From positions 1 through 6,526 of the forward strand of contig JAQCDI010000150.1 in assembly GCA_027620595.1 (NCBI GenBank): a stretch of DNA of 6,526 nt, read 5' to 3'. The notes below the pieces were generated by a model. The model was not told the origin of the DNA, did no database searches, and was given only the letters and a program-made list of their open reading frames with translations. The position numbers and the translations under genes were made by a program. Numbering within the stretch: position 1 is the stretch's first letter; every line of letters begins with the position of its first letter. Origin of the DNA: Bacteroidota bacterium. GTDB taxonomy: Bacteria; Bacteroidota; Rhodothermia; Rhodothermales; UBA10348. Of the stretch, positions 5,609 to 6,526 are shown piece after piece.

Positions 5609-6526
5609 ATGACCGACGCTGCCAAACCCGACCTCAAACCTAAGAAGAAGGGCGCCACACTGGCCGAAGTGCGTGCGCTGATGTGGGCCCATCGGGGCAA
5701 GTTGGCCTTCGGCTTCTTGCTTATGGTCGTCAACAGGGGTAGTGGCTTCGTCCTTCCCTGGGCATCGAAATACCTGGTGGACACGGTGCTGGCGGACGGG
5801 CAGCTCGACAAGCTCTTCCCGCTGGCCCTGGCCGTGGGAGGCGCCACGGTCGTCGGTGCCATCACCAACTTCTCCCTCTCGCAGATCATTTCGGTAACGG
5901 CGCCGTCAAAATCATCGCCCTTGCGCCGCCGGGTGCAGGCCCATGTGACGCGCCTGCCGGTCCGCTACTTTGATGGAACGAAGACCGGTGTCCTGATCTC
6001 GCGCATCATGACGGACGCCGAGGGCATCCGCAACCTCGTCGGAACCGGCATCGTGCAGCTGGTGGGTGGGCTTTTCACGGCCATCATTGCCCTCTCCTGG
6101 CTCTTTGTCATCAACTGGCAGCTCACGTCGGCCACGCTGGCCTTCCTGCTGGCTTTCGGCGGCGCCATGGCCTATGCCTTCTCACGGCTTCGTCCCCTCT
6201 TCCGCGAGCGCGGAGAGATCAACTCCCAGGTCACGGGTCGGCTCAACGAAACCTTGAACGGCATCCGCATCGTGAAGGCGTACGGGGTGGAAAGCCGGGA
6301 GCAAGCCGTCTTCTCGAAGGGTGTGGACGAGCTGTTCCAGAACGTGCGCAAGTCCATCACGGGCGTGGCGGCCATATCCACCGTGGCCGGCATCGTGATC
6401 GGCGGCGTCGGGATCCTGATGATCACGGTCGGCGGTCATGCCATTGCCTCGGGCACGATGACCTTGGGGGATTTTGTCATGTACATCTTCCTGATCGGGC
6501 TCCTGGCTGCTCCCATCGTCCAGATG
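5609..6526 (+). CDS. ABC exporter, membrane domain (3' end beyond the window)
   Basis: From ATG 5609 the frame is open for 306 codons to the window edge. It encodes the transmembrane domain of a type I (type IV fold) ABC exporter of the MsbA/multidrug class. After a lysine-rich N-terminus (KPKKKG), membrane helices lie about 32-57, 70-95, 142-168, 172-192, 255-278 and from about 288. Family landmarks are LRRRVQAHVTRLPVRYFDGTKTG (about 105-127), ISRIMTDAEGIRNL, the intracellular ERGEINSQVTGRLNETLNGIRIVKAYGVE (about 200-228) and MTLGDFVMYIF (about 284-294). The Walker A/B ATPase half must lie downstream. An AGGA 5 nt before the ATG supports the start. Residues 99-104 (PSKSSP) do not fit the family and look like a short out-of-frame block (see findings). 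Substrate cannot be told; lipid A-like or drug export are both possible. The 68 nt before it hold only the tandem repeat. Confidence 0.88.
   Translation, partial: MTDAAKPDLKPKKKGATLAEVRALMWAHRGKLAFGFLLMVVNRGSGFVLPWASKYLVDTVLADGQLDKLFPLALAVGGATVVGAITNFSLSQIISVTAPSKSSPLRRRVQAHVTRLPVRYFDGTKTGVLISRIMTDAEGIRNLVGTGIVQLVGGLFTAIIALSWLFVINWQLTSATLAFLLAFGGAMAYAFSRLRPLFRERGEINSQVTGRLNETLNGIRIVKAYGVESREQAVFSKGVDELFQNVRKSITGVAAISTVAGIVIGGVGILMITVGGHAIASGTMTLGDFVMYIFLIGLLAAPIVQM

Overview
The window looks like chromosome from a GC-rich member of the Bacteroidota/Rhodothermota lineage (a Rhodothermales-like bacterium is my guess; base composition is roughly 60% GC by eye). The pointers are a C-terminal type IX secretion sorting domain, a DUF5777-type beta-barrel protein, Bacteroidota-style lipoproteins, and start codons mostly lacking a strong Shine-Dalgarno sequence. 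No RNA gene, CRISPR array or transposon is visible.

Layout. (1) Positions 20-979, plus strand: a secreted DNRLRE-domain protein whose frame is cut by one in-frame TAA; the type IX sorting domain continues in the same frame after the stop. (2) Positions 976-2835, minus strand: a compact three-gene operon, read as cytochrome c-like lipoprotein, YceI-family protein, DUF5777 beta-barrel protein. Gaps are 4 nt and then a 4-nt ATGA overlap. Its last stop codon overlaps the stop of the convergent gene. (3) Positions 2836-3025: a divergent intergenic region with an AT-rich 8-bp inverted repeat and a possible promoter for the operon. (4) Positions 3026-5540, plus strand: a four-helix membrane protein of unknown function, an M19 dipeptidase lipoprotein with all catalytic residues, and a decayed glycerophosphodiester phosphodiesterase (GDPD) lipoprotein that has lost its N-terminal catalytic segment and carries two in-frame stops. 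(5) Positions 5609-6526, plus strand: the membrane half of an ABC exporter, cut by the window edge, with a short block that looks like a compensated frameshift.

Working together. The minus-strand operon appears to make an exported set of three: a lipid-anchored haem protein, a lipocalin-like periplasmic protein and an outer-membrane barrel. This suggests a small envelope redox or lipid/quinone-handling unit, but its function is not established here. The dipeptidase and the former GDPD would both have been envelope lipoproteins for nutrient scavenging or turnover. A recurrent oddity is in-frame damage: three premature stops (TAA, TGA, TAG) in two genes without lasting frameshifts, and a self-correcting frameshift in a third. 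Intact neighbours end on TAG or TGA, so a general change of genetic code is unlikely; recent pseudogenisation or assembly error is more probable.
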